From Tetrapyrgos nigripes (Eukaryota > Basidiomycota > Agaricomycetes > Agaricales > Campanellaceae): a DNA stretch of 64,000 nucleotides. The DNA lies in the NCBI GenBank assembly GCA_013368315.1, contig JAACJM010000143.1, positions 1-64,000 on the forward strand. Direction: 5' to 3'. Position 1 is the stretch's first letter. Every line of letters begins with the position of its first letter. The notes beneath the pieces were generated by a model that did no database searches, was not told the DNA's origin, and worked only from the letters and a program-made list of their open reading frames with translations. Positions 21,914 to 31,789 of this stretch are shown here, piece by piece. Both the position numbers and the translations under genes were made by a program.

Positions 21914-21962
21914 TCTCAGAATGCATAGAGGTGATTCCAGGATTTCTCTATGCATTCTGAGA
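21914..21962. repeat. Perfect 17-bp inverted repeat (hairpin)
   Basis: TCTCAGAATGCATAGAG at 21914-21930 is followed after 15 bases by its exact reverse complement at 21946-21962. It is not followed by a T-run and no gene is adjacent, so its role is unknown. Confidence 0.9.
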
Positions 21963-22650
21963 TTCATGCATTCCACTATAGACCACTAAATTACACAAAA
22001 TGTACCTACTATTCAAGTTTTCATCCAAAATATGCATCCATTGTTGTCTGCTTGACCTGAGTGCCTGTGTGTCACTTCAATTTGCCCCAGAACTTGAGAA
22101 TTGCTTCCTGTAGCTTCAATCCCTCCTCAGCGAGTACAGGATCATCAAGGTGACTGCTCAAACACTGCATCTCAAGTGTTTGGCATGTTCCCATCAACTC
22201 ACCAAGACTATGTCAGGGGGGGCTTCACTCTTGTCCTCGTTGTCATCCTCAATCTCTATAATCTCCCCACAGCTGACAGGGAGCTCATTTCTTCTCTTGC
22301 TCATGAGGCATGATTGGAGGGGAGGGAAAGGGTATAGATTGCTACAGTTTTGTGATTGTCAATTCTTGAATTTTTCCAAAAAGTTTTTTGTTCTTTTGTT
22401 TTGGAAATTTCAAGAGTGCCACATTGGGGGAAACCCTTGTTCTTGTTCAGGCAAAACCCTTGTTTTCTCATTTTTGATAATTTTATTATCCCCTAATCCA
22501 GAATTTCATGCTCCATTCCATACATTTGCATGGATCTACAAATGCATAATGGTCAAAAATGGCAATTTTCAACCATTTTGGCAGGGAACCATGCTTGTTC
22601 CAGTAAATCTTGATGCATTCCAAGATTTATGCAATCTGAGATGTTTGACT
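21963..22650. other. AT-rich, no gene recognised
   Basis: A 183-residue plus-strand frame (22150-22701) runs through here but lacks a recognisable domain and overlaps the MITE. It is probably chance. Confidence 0.3.
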
Positions 22651-22890
22651 GTACTCATGGTCATGGAAAGTGACGGTCTCCCACGCTTCTTTGTGCTGTA
22701 GAATTTTCCTTCACCTTGAGCTAGACAATACCCAACTTAAGCCCAAGTTTCAGTCCATTGATCTTTGGATGTTTAATACCCATCTGTGGCAAAAGATCGG
22801 GGCAAAGCAGACATTGCGTGTGCAAGATGGACTCGAACTTTTTATATACGTTTGGATCACGGGACCGTCACTTTCTGTGACCATGAGTAC
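22651..22890. mobile_element. 240-bp MITE with TIR GTACTCATGGTCA..GAAAGTGACGGTC
   Basis: The left end GTACTCATGGTCATGGAAAG (then TGACGGTC) is matched by the reverse complement of the right end at 26 of 28 positions (CA instead of TG in the middle). A longer relative sharing TCAYRGAAAGTGACGGTC lies at about 25755-26263. There is no open frame of note and the target duplication is not clear. It lies next to a gypsy LTR end. Confidence 0.8.
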
Positions 22891-23512
22891 ATGAAACCCC
22901 CAAAGGCTAAGTGATAGCTGGAGAATCCCGTGAGATTGAGAGAGAGGCAGACTCTGAAGATAAAGACTAGAATATGACGGAAAACTGGTAAGTGGCTGCA
23001 CTCTGGGGCTAACTGTAATACTAAGAAACTTCTCTAAAACACCAGACTTTCACTGGCAATGACGAAGGGGACTGGAGGACAGTTTAGACAAAAGAGGAGG
23101 ACTCTGGACCTGGAAGTGAACTGGCACTTAGACTGGGACTTGAGTTAAAACAGTGAACTGACCTTATTTGCCTAAACTACTAGTATTTATACTTATAATG
23201 CATAGTAATACATAGGAAGTATCACTAGACGGAAGTTAGAACATGTAAGGAAGTAAAGAAACAAATGAAATCACTAAGTAACAAATACTTATGTGAAACA
23301 AAGGATATAAAGCTGTAAATGGAGTGTGTAAGAAATATAAAACTTGTAGTAAGTATTTAGAAAAGACAAAACAAGGTATGTAAAGTCTGAAGTAAGAGAT
23401 AAATGAAATAAGTAATAACAGAATCAAAAGCAAACTAGTGATAATACCTGAAACTGACACGTCATGGTGAGAGCATGAATAGGGGAACTAAAGTAGTACC
23501 AAAATATGGTAC
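22891..23512 (-). repeat. Probable 3' LTR of the first Ty3/gypsy element
   Basis: Reading the minus strand, a purine-rich tract (GAGGACAGGGTGGA) is followed at 23512 by TGTAGTACCATATTTTGGTA, itself nearly palindromic. That is the expected polypurine tract plus LTR start after the pol remnant at 23513-25627. The distal end is not defined; it runs to about the MITE at 22890. No second LTR was found in the window. Confidence 0.55.
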
Positions 23513-23748
23513 TACATCCACCCTGTCCTCAGTTGCTGAGTCAATTGGAATTGGAATCATCAGGGTATTGGACTATCTCTGCTTATCATCGGAGTTGATA
23601 AGAATGTCTTCGTGTCGATACTTGGTTTCCATCTGATCGTTGTTAGGAGGTAATCCAGCAGCAAACTCTTGAAGTTCAGGACTGGTTTGGGAGATATACA
23701 GAAGGAGTCAAGAGGCATGAAGAAAAAGTGAAAAGATAGAGGGGTATA

Positions 23749-25375
23749 CAGTGGGTCAAAAAATTGTCCACATGTTTCGCATTTTTGGAAAGATTGCCAA
23801 TTTAAGCAATACTGAGTAGAGATATTAAAATGTGGTCAGTGATGGGCAGAAAGCCCTTGATAAACGCTACAATATTCTGTCTGTTTTGTCTTATTTGGCT
23901 TAAAACTCATGGAGATATGACTGATTTAAAATGGTATGTCATTTGGACAATTTTTTGACATGCAAGTGAAAATACAGAAAGTGCTAGCTCAGTACTTGGT
24001 ATGCCCTCCTTTGGCCTTCAACACAGCCTCAATCCTTCTAGGCATGCTCCTGATCAATTTCTGACAATCTTCTTCTGTGATTTCATCCCACTTTTCAGCT
24101 GCTCTGTCCCATATTTCCCAAACTCCAGAGGGTGCTGTGTCATATCCATTGAGCTTGTGTTTGAGGGTTGTCCAGAGGTGTTCAATGGGGTTCAGGTCAG
24201 GAGATTGAGCAGGCCAGCTCATGCAATGGATGTTGTTGTCTTCAAACCACTTGGTGGCCAGTTTTGACTTGTGTTTAGGATCATTGTCTTGCTGAAAAAT
24301 GGCCACCTCTGGATCAACACCCAAAATATCCATGCTCTCCAGAAGGTTGTTCTCCAAAATGTCCACATACTGCTCTGCATTCATCCTGCCCTCCACCTCT
24401 GCCATGTTTCCAACTCCTTCCCACCCCATACATCCCCACACCATGATATTTCCTCCTCCAAATTTGACTGTTTCCACCACATTTCTCTCTCCCAAGGATT
24501 CACCCTTCCTCCCCCACACATACTGCTGTCCATCTGACCCATATCGATTGATTTTAGTCTCATCTGACCAAATAACCCTTTTCCAGTCATCCACAGTCCA
24601 GTTTCTGTACTTCTGTGCAAAGTTTAAACGAGCCTTCCTGTGAGCTGCAGTGAGTTTGGGCTTCTTCTTCGTTTTAGATGTGTCCACATCATGCCTGAGA
24701 AGGGAATTTCGAATGGTTTGGGTGGAGACAGGTTGGTCAAGGAGGGGATTGATGTTTCTGGCCACTTCTGTAGCATTTTCAGCTTTGCCAGTGTTGATTT
24801 GTTGGATAGCAGCACGTTCATCAGTGGTAGACAGCTTTCTAGGACGCCCTGCTTGATGGTTCTCCTTGTCAGGATACATCTCTTTGGCCAGAGAAGCAAT
24901 CTTTGACTTGGATACCCCAGCTTTAGCAGAGATTTCCCTGGATGAAGCAGAAGTTTGGAGGAGAGAGAGGATATTGTCTTTCTGGGTGGATGTGATGGGT
25001 CTCATGATTTGATGAGGGCTATAGAACAACTGGATGCCCTTATATATGGTCCAGCTGGCAGCTATGATATCATTATGATGTAGCCATTGCATCATTGTAC
25101 AACTCCACTTATGATGTCATCTATGAGACATCACATAGTTACAATACTGATTTTGAAGTGGCAACTCAAAAAATTGTCCAAATGACATACCATTTTAAAT
25201 CAATCATATCTCCATGAGTTTTGAGCCAAATAGGACAAATAAAACAGATTATTGTAGCTCTTATCAAGGGCGTTCTGCCCATCACTGACCACATTTCAAT
25301 ATCTCTACTCAGTATTGCTTAAATTGGCAATCTTTCCAAAAATGCGAAACATGTGGACAATTTTTTGACCCACTG
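23749..25375. mobile_element. Complete Tc1-type DNA transposon (1627 bp)
   Basis: The ends CAGTGGGTCAAAAAATTGTC are perfect inverted repeats flanked by TA (23747-23748 and 25376-25377). The inverted repeats are long, about 211 bp each (23749-23959 and 25165-25375), and differ at only a few positions. Each arm ends internally in GGACAATTTTTTGA, an inverted echo of its own outer end. A single intact transposase gene lies between the arms. The element inserted into a gypsy pol gene. Confidence 0.95.
23989..25095 (-). CDS. Tc1-type transposase, intact
   Basis: The 368-residue product cuts and pastes the element in the nucleus. The N-terminal half (to about residue 120) holds two helix-turn-helix regions (TSASSREISAKAGVSKSKIA and the segment around ATEVARNINPLL). 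The catalytic DDE domain follows, with first Asp in WSDETKINRYG, second Asp in FQQDNDPKHKS and Glu in SPDLNPIEHLW, a DD34E spacing typical of Tc1-like enzymes. The length is normal for the family and there is no stop or frameshift. The first of several methionines is taken here; the one at about residue 31 (MRPITSTQKDN) may be the real start, because the first 30 residues are not family-like. A single uninterrupted exon and near-identical TIRs suggest recent activity. Confidence 0.95.
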   Translation of the reverse strand: MMQWLHHNDIIAASWTIYKGIQLFYSPHQIMRPITSTQKDNILSLLQTSASSREISAKAGVSKSKIASLAKEMYPDKENHQAGRPRKLSTTDERAAIQQINTGKAENATEVARNINPLLDQPVSTQTIRNSLLRHDVDTSKTKKKPKLTAAHRKARLNFAQKYRNWTVDDWKRVIWSDETKINRYGSDGQQYVWGRKGESLGERNVVETVKFGGGNIMVWGCMGWEGVGNMAEVEGRMNAEQYVDILENNLLESMDILGVDPEVAIFQQDNDPKHKSKLATKWFEDNNIHCMSWPAQSPDLNPIEHLWTTLKHKLNGYDTAPSGVWEIWDRAAEKWDEITEEDCQKLIRSMPRRIEAVLKAKGGHTKY

Positions 25376-25619
25376 TATATTTGAAGGAAGTGAAGGGATG
25401 AGGAGGGGAATGTCATCCAACCAGGAATCATCATAATCTTCTTTGTCAGGGTCTTCATTGTGCTCCATACGGGAGAGAGCATCCAGTCCTACATGTCTAG
25501 CAGCAGGAACGTGTACTAGAGTGAAATCAAATAATAAAATCCCTTGAATCCAATGATTGATGGCAGAGTTTGGCTGCATATCTGGCTCATTGAGCATACT
25601 GGAAATATACCCAAAATGG

Positions 25620-25752
25620 AGAGTCAAGCTACCCTCAAGCTACTATACTCAAGCTATACTCAAGCCACATTCAAGCCACATTCAAGCCACACTCAAGCCA
25701 CTTCAAGCCACACTCAAGCCACACTCATCAAGCTACACTCAAGCTACTTATT
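25620..25752. repeat. Minisatellite of CAAGCYACAYT units
   Basis: About ten 9-12-bp units of the CAAGCTACACT / CAAGCCACATT type lie in tandem. Related blocks occur at 26264-26350 and 26745-26795, so the array appears split by insertions. The open frames through it are repeat artefacts. Confidence 0.88.
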
Positions 25753-25754
25753 AT

Positions 25755-26263
25755 CATGGAAAGTGACGGTTCCCATATTTTTCCACAACATCTTTACCAC
25801 TGTATCTCTACAACAGCCACATCGTTTGACTTCAAACAAGTTGTAGACTGATTCAGTAGTAAAATAGAAAGCTTTTGACACCAAATTTGCGATACCCCAA
25901 GCAGGTAATTCTTCTGTAGACAGGAGTTTTGCAAAACCCCATTTCACTACTCTTTTCCAAAGATTGCCCTCATTTTTACTCTGACTGCTGGGGAGTGGAC
26001 TCCATCCCCCATTCTTGATGTCGCTCTTTCCACTGGTATAATCAGATTTTGCGAGAAAAAATCATGTTGTGGTATAGCAAAATGGGGGCATCAGAAATAC
26101 CCCTCTACAGCCATACCACCTGACTGGGGCATCTCATCTTGGGTATCAAAAACTTTCTATTTCACTAACAAACAACTTTACAACTTGGTTGAAGTAGAAA
26201 TATGCAGCTGTTTTAGAGATATCCTCAAAAAACATGGGGACCGTCACTTTCTGTGACACCTAG
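25755..26263. mobile_element. About 509-bp MITE with TIR TCAYRGAAAGTGACGGT, inside the minisatellite
   Basis: The left end CATGGAAAGTGACGGTTCCC is mirrored by the right end GGGGACCGTCACTTTCTGTG. The termini match the 240-bp MITE at 22651-22890. Both flanks are CAAGCTACACT minisatellite, so the element inserted within that array. There is no transposase. Confidence 0.75.
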
Positions 26264-26350
26264 TATAGTCAAGCTACACTCAAGCTATACTCAAGCTGCT
26301 CTCAAGCTATACTCAAGCTGCTCTCAAGCTACCCCAAGCTACTCTCAAGT
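26264..26350. repeat. Minisatellite block (CAAGCTACACT type), right of the MITE
   Basis: Units CAAGCTACACT, CAAGCTATACT and CAAGCTGCTCT continue the array interrupted at 25752. A further short block lies at 26745-26795 with an inverted piece (AGCTTGAGTAGTAGCTTGA). Confidence 0.85.
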
Positions 26351-26997
26351 TTTCTCCAGCTACTTTATATGCCTCTAAAATGCCTTTGATGTGCCCTAAT
26401 TCCTCTTGAATATCTCTAGACTATTTTTTGGCTTGTAAAATGATTGACATTGCCTTTGTATACTAAAACCTCATTCATAGGATCTGCATGTTCTCTCTGG
26501 GTTGCCATATTCACAAGGCAAGCTGTCTAACACAGTTGGAAAAATTGAGCTAAGACTTGCACAAAATGAGACTGCAATTTTAAATTGTATGTACTTGACT
26601 CTGTAGAAGCTAAACCAATTTGCAATGAGGCATGTGGTGTGTAAAATATACATCTCCTTGATGAATGGCCCTTCAAATGTGAGTAACTTGTTGTGAAATG
26701 AAGTGTAGTGAAGTTGATTATAAGCACAGCCACACCCAAAAAGGAGAGTCAAGCTACACTCAAGCTACTCAAGCTCAGGTAGCTTGAGTAGTAGCTTGAA
26801 AACCAGATGCCTGAGATGGGACCAACAGAAAGAAATAGTTGCTCTTTGCCTTACCCCACCACCATCCCTCCCTTTCTACCCTTCTCTTCTATGACGCCTC
26901 ATTATTCCTCTCTCATCATCCTTAACACCTCCTTCATGTTACAAAGAGGCGAGTGCTCAGATAGCGATAATGAGGAGCTACAGGCTCGACTCGACTA
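26351..26997. other. No gene recognised
   Basis: AT-rich spacer between the minisatellite and the second gypsy LTR, with only short frames. Confidence 0.3.
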
Positions 26998-27347
26998 ACA
27001 GACAGCAGTAAGTACTGGAACTGGTCCCAACGACGAAGAATGTATTAAATACCTAACAGACAGCAGTAAGTACTGGAACTACAGTGCCCATCAGTAAAGG
27101 TGAAAGAAGTAATGAAAAGGGGAGTACACACCTGGTCCCAACGATGAAGAGGTCAAGATGGGGAACCAGGTGTCAGGACAGGGTTTATATATGTAAAAGT
27201 AAAGCTGTAAAGGAAGCTGTATCGAAGCTGTATCGGAGAAATGAAAGGTCCGGTGCATAGCATGTGGAACGAGAGTCAAATGGTGTAAAGATCCGAGGAT
27301 ACGGAGATAAGAAGAAATAAATAGTACCAAATATAGACATCATGACA
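26998..27347 (-). repeat. 3' LTR of the second Ty3/gypsy element
   Basis: Downstream of the chromodomain stop (minus strand), a polypurine tract GTAGGAGGGGGG and TAA are followed by TGTCATGATGTC at 27347. The LTR runs left to about 26998. It contains an internal duplication: the words GTTCCAGTACTTACTGCTGT and CGTTGGGACCAG each occur twice. No partner LTR is present to the right, so the element is 5'-truncated. Confidence 0.65.
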
Positions 27348-27365
27348 TTACCCCCCTCCTACACT

Positions 27366-30350
27366 TCATCGTTCTCGATGAATCTTAAGTCTTTGTTGCC
27401 TCTGGGTGTTTCTTGTGGAATGCTGTGATCTTACGCTTCGCATTTTTGAGATTTGCAACTGGCTCCCATGAGTTGTGACTGTCATTGTATCCTTTCCACT
27501 TGACAAGGTACTCCAGTCACCTCCATCATATCCTGCTATCCAGAAGGGTGTCCACTTCATACTCGGGCTCATCCTCCCCCTCAAGGTATACTGACTCTGG
27601 TTCCTCAGGTAAGAGTCTGTTCACTAGATTACCCTTGTAGGGGTAGAGTTTGTTGACATGGAATACTGGGTGCAGGCAATTAAGAGTTTCAGGGAGGTCT
27701 AACTGATAGTCCAAATCTCCAATTTTCTCTACAATCTTGTATGGTCCCAGTTGCCAATCCCCCAACTTGTCACTTGAAAGTTTCAAGTCAATGTCTTCTG
27801 CACTCAGCCAGACATGATCCCTGACCTTGAACTGATGTCCTTTCCGTTTCCCTCTTTCATATCCTTCCTTCATCCGGCACTTAGCCAGGTGCAGTGCTGA
27901 TCCTGCATCTCTTCGAACCTGTCTTAGGATTTCGAGATGGTCTTCTACATTTGGGATGCCTGTGCGCTGGCCTACCAGTATGTTGAATAGAGGAAGGTAG
28001 CCATAAGTCACCTCAAAAGGTGCCATGCCATGTGCAGAGTGTGTGCGGGAGTTCAGAACAAACTCGGCCATAGGAAGGTGCTCCACCCAATCATCCTGTC
28101 TGTAGTTGGTGTAGAGGCGCAGATATTTCTCCACTTCCTGGTTGGCTTGTTCTGTCTGTCCATTCATCTGGGGTCAGTAGCCTGAGGAAAGGCTTGACTT
28201 GATCCTGAGTCAGTCTAACAGAGAACGCATGGTTTGCACTGCAAACTGTGGACCACGATCTGATACAAAGTGAAGTGGGAGGCCATGAAGGCAGAAGATT
28301 TCTCGGTAGTATAGGTCAGCGACTTCAGTAGCAGTGATATTAGAGGTGCAGGGAAGGGTATGGACTTTTTTTCCGTAGAGGTCAGTGCAGACCAGGATTG
28401 CGTCATAGCCTTGCGAGAATGGTAACTGTGTAATGAGGTCGACTCCAACTTCTTCCCAGAGTCCTAAGGGTATGTCCAAAGGTTGGATTACTGCTCGCAG
28501 ATGACGTTGCAGCTTCTTCCTGGCACATTTATCACATCCCTCCACATACTTTTCTACAAAAGAGCGAATGGTGGGCCACCAGAGCTGTGAGGTTACCAAA
28601 TTGAGTGTTCCATGTAGCCCTGGATGTCCTGCTGATGGTTCGTCATGGCACTGTTCTACTATTGCCTTCCGCAGCTCATTTGGGGGGGGCGTAGACTCAC
28701 CCCTTGTGGTATACCAATCCATTATCCTCTTCCCATTCAGGTAAACCATTGGCCAGTCATTGCAATCCTTCCTTCTTCAACTGCTCTAGTTCTTTTAACA
28801 CCTCCACTTCTCTTCCCAGTGCCTGACGAATTCGTTCCTCTAGGGGGTTGGCCAGCGTAGTAGTGGTGAGCCTTACAAAGTGTTCTGGTTTGAGTACTGT
28901 GGTTTCCAGATTGTCTTCCTGGTCTGTTACTTGGTGGGAGGAGAGGCGGGAGAGGGCATCTGCTTGGGTATTCGCTTTGCCTGGGCGATGGATTAGTCGA
29001 AAGTCAAAGCATGATAGCCACAGGGCCCATCTTGCTTGTTGTTGACTAAGATCCTGTGCTGCTCGCCAGAACTCTAGATTGGAGTGATCTGTGATAATTT
29101 CAAAGGGCTGTGGTAGTCCTTCCAGATAACTCCACCAATCTTTCAGTGCCTCAATAATAGCCAGCATCTCTCGGTTGTAGATTTCATAATTGCGTTTGGC
29201 TGACTGCATGGATGCTGAACGGAATGCTACTGGGTGTCAAAGACCATCTTCCAACATCTGCATTAGAGCTCCCCCTGTTGCGAAGCCCGAAGCATCTACT
29301 TGGACTCAGGTAGGACAATCTGGTGACCAGAGTGTAAGAATGGGTGCAGACATGAAGGCTGTTCGAAGGGAGTCAAAGGCTTCCTGTTGGTGAGTTCCCC
29401 AATTAAACGAGATGTCTTTACGAGTGGGGTCATTCAGAGGCTGAGCAGTTTTAGCAAAGTTCTCTATGAATCGTCAGTAGAAATTTGCAAAACCCAAGAA
29501 CGCCCGAACGTTGTGGACATTGCGGGGAACTGGCCAGTGCTGTACTGCTGCCACCTTCACCAGGTCCATGCGAACTTGCCCCTCCCTGATAATCAGCCCC
29601 AGATATTCTATCTCTTCTCATTCAAACTCACATTTCTCTGGCCTCAGATACAGATCATTCCTTTTCAACCTGGCTAGCACTTCCTGAACCACTTCTCAGT
29701 GTTCTTCCAGAGTCCCACTGAAGATCAGGATGTCATCCAGATAAACTGCTACCTTGCCTGCTGCGATCAAGTCTGAGAAGATGGAGTTCATGAGGCCTTG
29801 GAAAGTAGCTGGCGAGTTTGTCAATCTGAAGAACATGACAGTAGGTTCGAAAAGTCCTTGGTTGGTTGCAAACACTGCCTTCCACTCATCCCCCTGTTTG
29901 ATCTGGACATTGTTGTAACCCCAACGTACATCAAACTTGGTGAAGTACTTGGCACCTTGAAGGCAGCTGACTATGTTGGCAATGAGGGGAAGAGGGTAGT
30001 GGTTCTTAATAGTGTACTCGTTTAGGTGTCGGTGATCCTGAACAAACCGAAGTTTCCCGTCTTTCTTCTTCACAAAGAAGACTGGAGAGGACAGAGGGGA
30101 TTTGGAGGGTCAGATATATCCCTTGCAGACATTTTCGTCAAAGAATTGATCGAGTTCCTGCTGTTCATTGATGGACATCGGGTAGATCTTGGTTCATAGG
30201 GTAGCGGGTGCCCCAGGTACCAGTTCAATAGCATGATCCCAGGGTTTGTGTGCAGGGAGGTGTTCCAACTCAGCTTTGGAGAAGACCTGAGAAGGTGGGC
30301 AGGCAGGATAGAGTCAAGACTCTATTGTCGACAATTCAGAGGATTCTTAT
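27366..30350 (-). pseudogene. Ty3/gypsy chromovirus pol (protease end, RT, RNase H, integrase, chromodomain), broken
   Basis: Read from right to left, the minus strand gives the canonical order. RT is at about 30250-29690 (YPMSINEQQELDQFF, the [20 protein letters not shown] block and the catalytic [10 protein letters not shown]). RNase H is at about 29380-28900 (VDASGFATGG, LAIIEALKDWW, HRPGKANTQADALSR). The integrase zinc-binding H-H-C-C and core are at 28700-28210 (HPGLHGTLNLV, GCDKCARKK, VCTDLYGK, FVSDRGPQF). The integrase C-terminus is at 28167-27530 (NGQTEQANQEVEKYL, DWQLGPYKIVEKIGD). A chromodomain lies at 27530-27400 ([20 protein letters not shown]), marking a chromovirus. About ten in-frame stops (mostly TGA), one extra base in a G8 run near 28683 and a frameshift near 27515 inactivate it. 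Confidence 0.92.
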
Positions 30351-30619
30351 GATCCAAGAGCATCCGCTGAAACTTCAACACTCTCGGTCATAGTCCTAAT
30401 CGTCTGGACGGCAGGGGTATCAAATAGATTTGAAATTTGATCATTGAGCTTCGAGTGATATGGGAGTAACAGTGACAGGTATCGAGCAAGGAGATCGAGT
30501 ACTCCAAATTGGAGGTCTCCAAAGCAGCAAACTGCTATGTCAAGAAGTCAGAAGTTGATGGATGCAGCTCAGTATCTGGAAGAGAATGTAGATGTTGCAG
30601 ACCTTGTTTGGCTCAACAG
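30351..30619. other. Unassigned spacer
   Basis: About 270 bp between the gypsy pol and the left LTR of the gag element. No domain was recognised; it may be degraded upstream gypsy sequence. Confidence 0.3.
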
Positions 30620-30793
30620 TGTTAGAAGGCCGTTGTTGGGTAGAAAAGTCTGAAATCTATTCTGGGTAAAAGTACAGTATATATACTAAATGTAAATCAA
30701 ATAGAGAGAGGTAAAGCGGAAAAAGATAGAGGTAAAGCGGATGTCAATGGGTATCTGGATGTCCGAGGACACACGTGTACATCGTTCTCAACA
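30620..30793 (-). repeat. 3' LTR of the gag-only element
   Basis: 174 bp, TG...CA ends, preceded on the minus strand by the polypurine tract GTGGGGGAA. It contains a TATATATACT motif about 60 bp in and a 19-bp-spaced duplication of AGGTAAAGCGGA. Confidence 0.95.
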
Positions 30794-30873
30794 TTCCCCC
30801 ACGGACGAGGACGACAGAGGCAGAAGTGAAAGGAAAAAAAAACTCCCCCATATAAAACAGCATGGCATGACCA

Positions 30874-31710
30874 TCACAAAGCATAAGTCACCATTGCAGT
30901 ATTTGCAGCAGCACCAGTATCCTCCTTCCCACGATTCTTGAAGTACCAATCAGGGAACTGACCCTCCTTCCCTCCACCCTCATGAAAACAGTTGTCAATA
31001 GTGTGTCCCACTCGTCCACATTTCGGATTGGTGCAGATCGGCCTTGCCCCCGTTGTCATAGCCAGAGCCTGAGCCTGATCACCAGGGATGATAGCTCTCC
31101 CGTTCAACTGAGTCTGCTCCTCTTTGAAATCCTTCGCAGCCCGAACCAACTGAAGTTCCACATCATCCACCTTCAACGACTCCTTCAAGGACTCAAGCGA
31201 TGCAATAATCAGACGGAATTCGGAAAACCCAGCACACACACTGAGCATCGTTGCAATAATCTGGTTGTCGGAAGGTCGGTCGTCATGAACACGTTCCAAT
31301 TCATCGGCAATCGCACGGATCTTCCCAGTCACAGTCGACATCTGAACATCCCATACAGTAAACCTGACAGCAGCAAAACGCCACCAAGCTCGTACACCCC
31401 CACCAACCCCTGAGTCACCAAAAACAGCATGAAGATGACGCCATAGGCCCGCTGGATCCTCCTGGTACTAGTTTGCATGACCAAGCACAGAATCGTCAAG
31501 TCGAGCGAAGATAAAGTTGGTAGCAGCATTCCAACGGCCATTCCAAGCCTTCCACAGTTTGCCATTCCTCCCAGTTGTCGGCTCCACATCCACTCCAGCC
31601 AATAAGTCCAAGAAACCCTTCCCGTGTGCAGCAACAGTAGTGCGCAAAACCCAGACTGTGAAGTTATCCTCCCCCAAAAGCTTGTAGTATTTTTGATCGT
31701 CTTTAGACAT
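30874..31710 (-). pseudogene. gag of copia-type LTR element, one in-frame stop
   Basis: The frame starts at 31710 (MSKDDQKYYKLLGEDNF, then VWVLRTTVAAHGKGFLDLL), the usual N-terminus of fungal copia-type gag. It meets one TAG at about 31468, then continues in the same frame to 30874. The C-terminal part ends with a zinc knuckle, CTNPKCGRVGHTIDNC (C-X4-C-X4-H-X4-C), that would bind the RNA. The total is about 278 codons, complete except for the stop. No pol follows, and the polypurine tract begins about 70 bp beyond the gag stop, so loss of pol is a property of the element and not a local deletion. Confidence 0.88.
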
Positions 31711-31789
31711 AGCCCCAGGTCACAATTAGTCGGTGGGTCAATCAAACAGTCGGTTGGACAGTCAGTCAGTGGCCAGTCGGTCGGTCGAT

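Larger units (their letters stand above)
23513..25627 (-). pseudogene. Ty3/gypsy pol remnant, split by a Tc1 element
   Basis: On the minus strand, 25627-25378 encodes the end of an RNase H domain (INHWIQGILLFDFTLVHVPA followed by RHVGLDALSRM), the classic RNase H/linker text of fungal gypsy elements. The frame continues after the Tc1 insertion (23748-23513) into the start of the spacer (LHASRLLLYISQTSPELQEF). Upstream reverse transcriptase is missing: the 5' side runs into a CAAGCTACACT minisatellite at 25.62 kb. The copy is truncated and inactive. Confidence 0.72.

Noticed and set aside
22150..22701. 183-residue plus-strand frame
   Set aside because: It runs into the left end of a MITE, has no recognisable domain and an ordinary chance composition.
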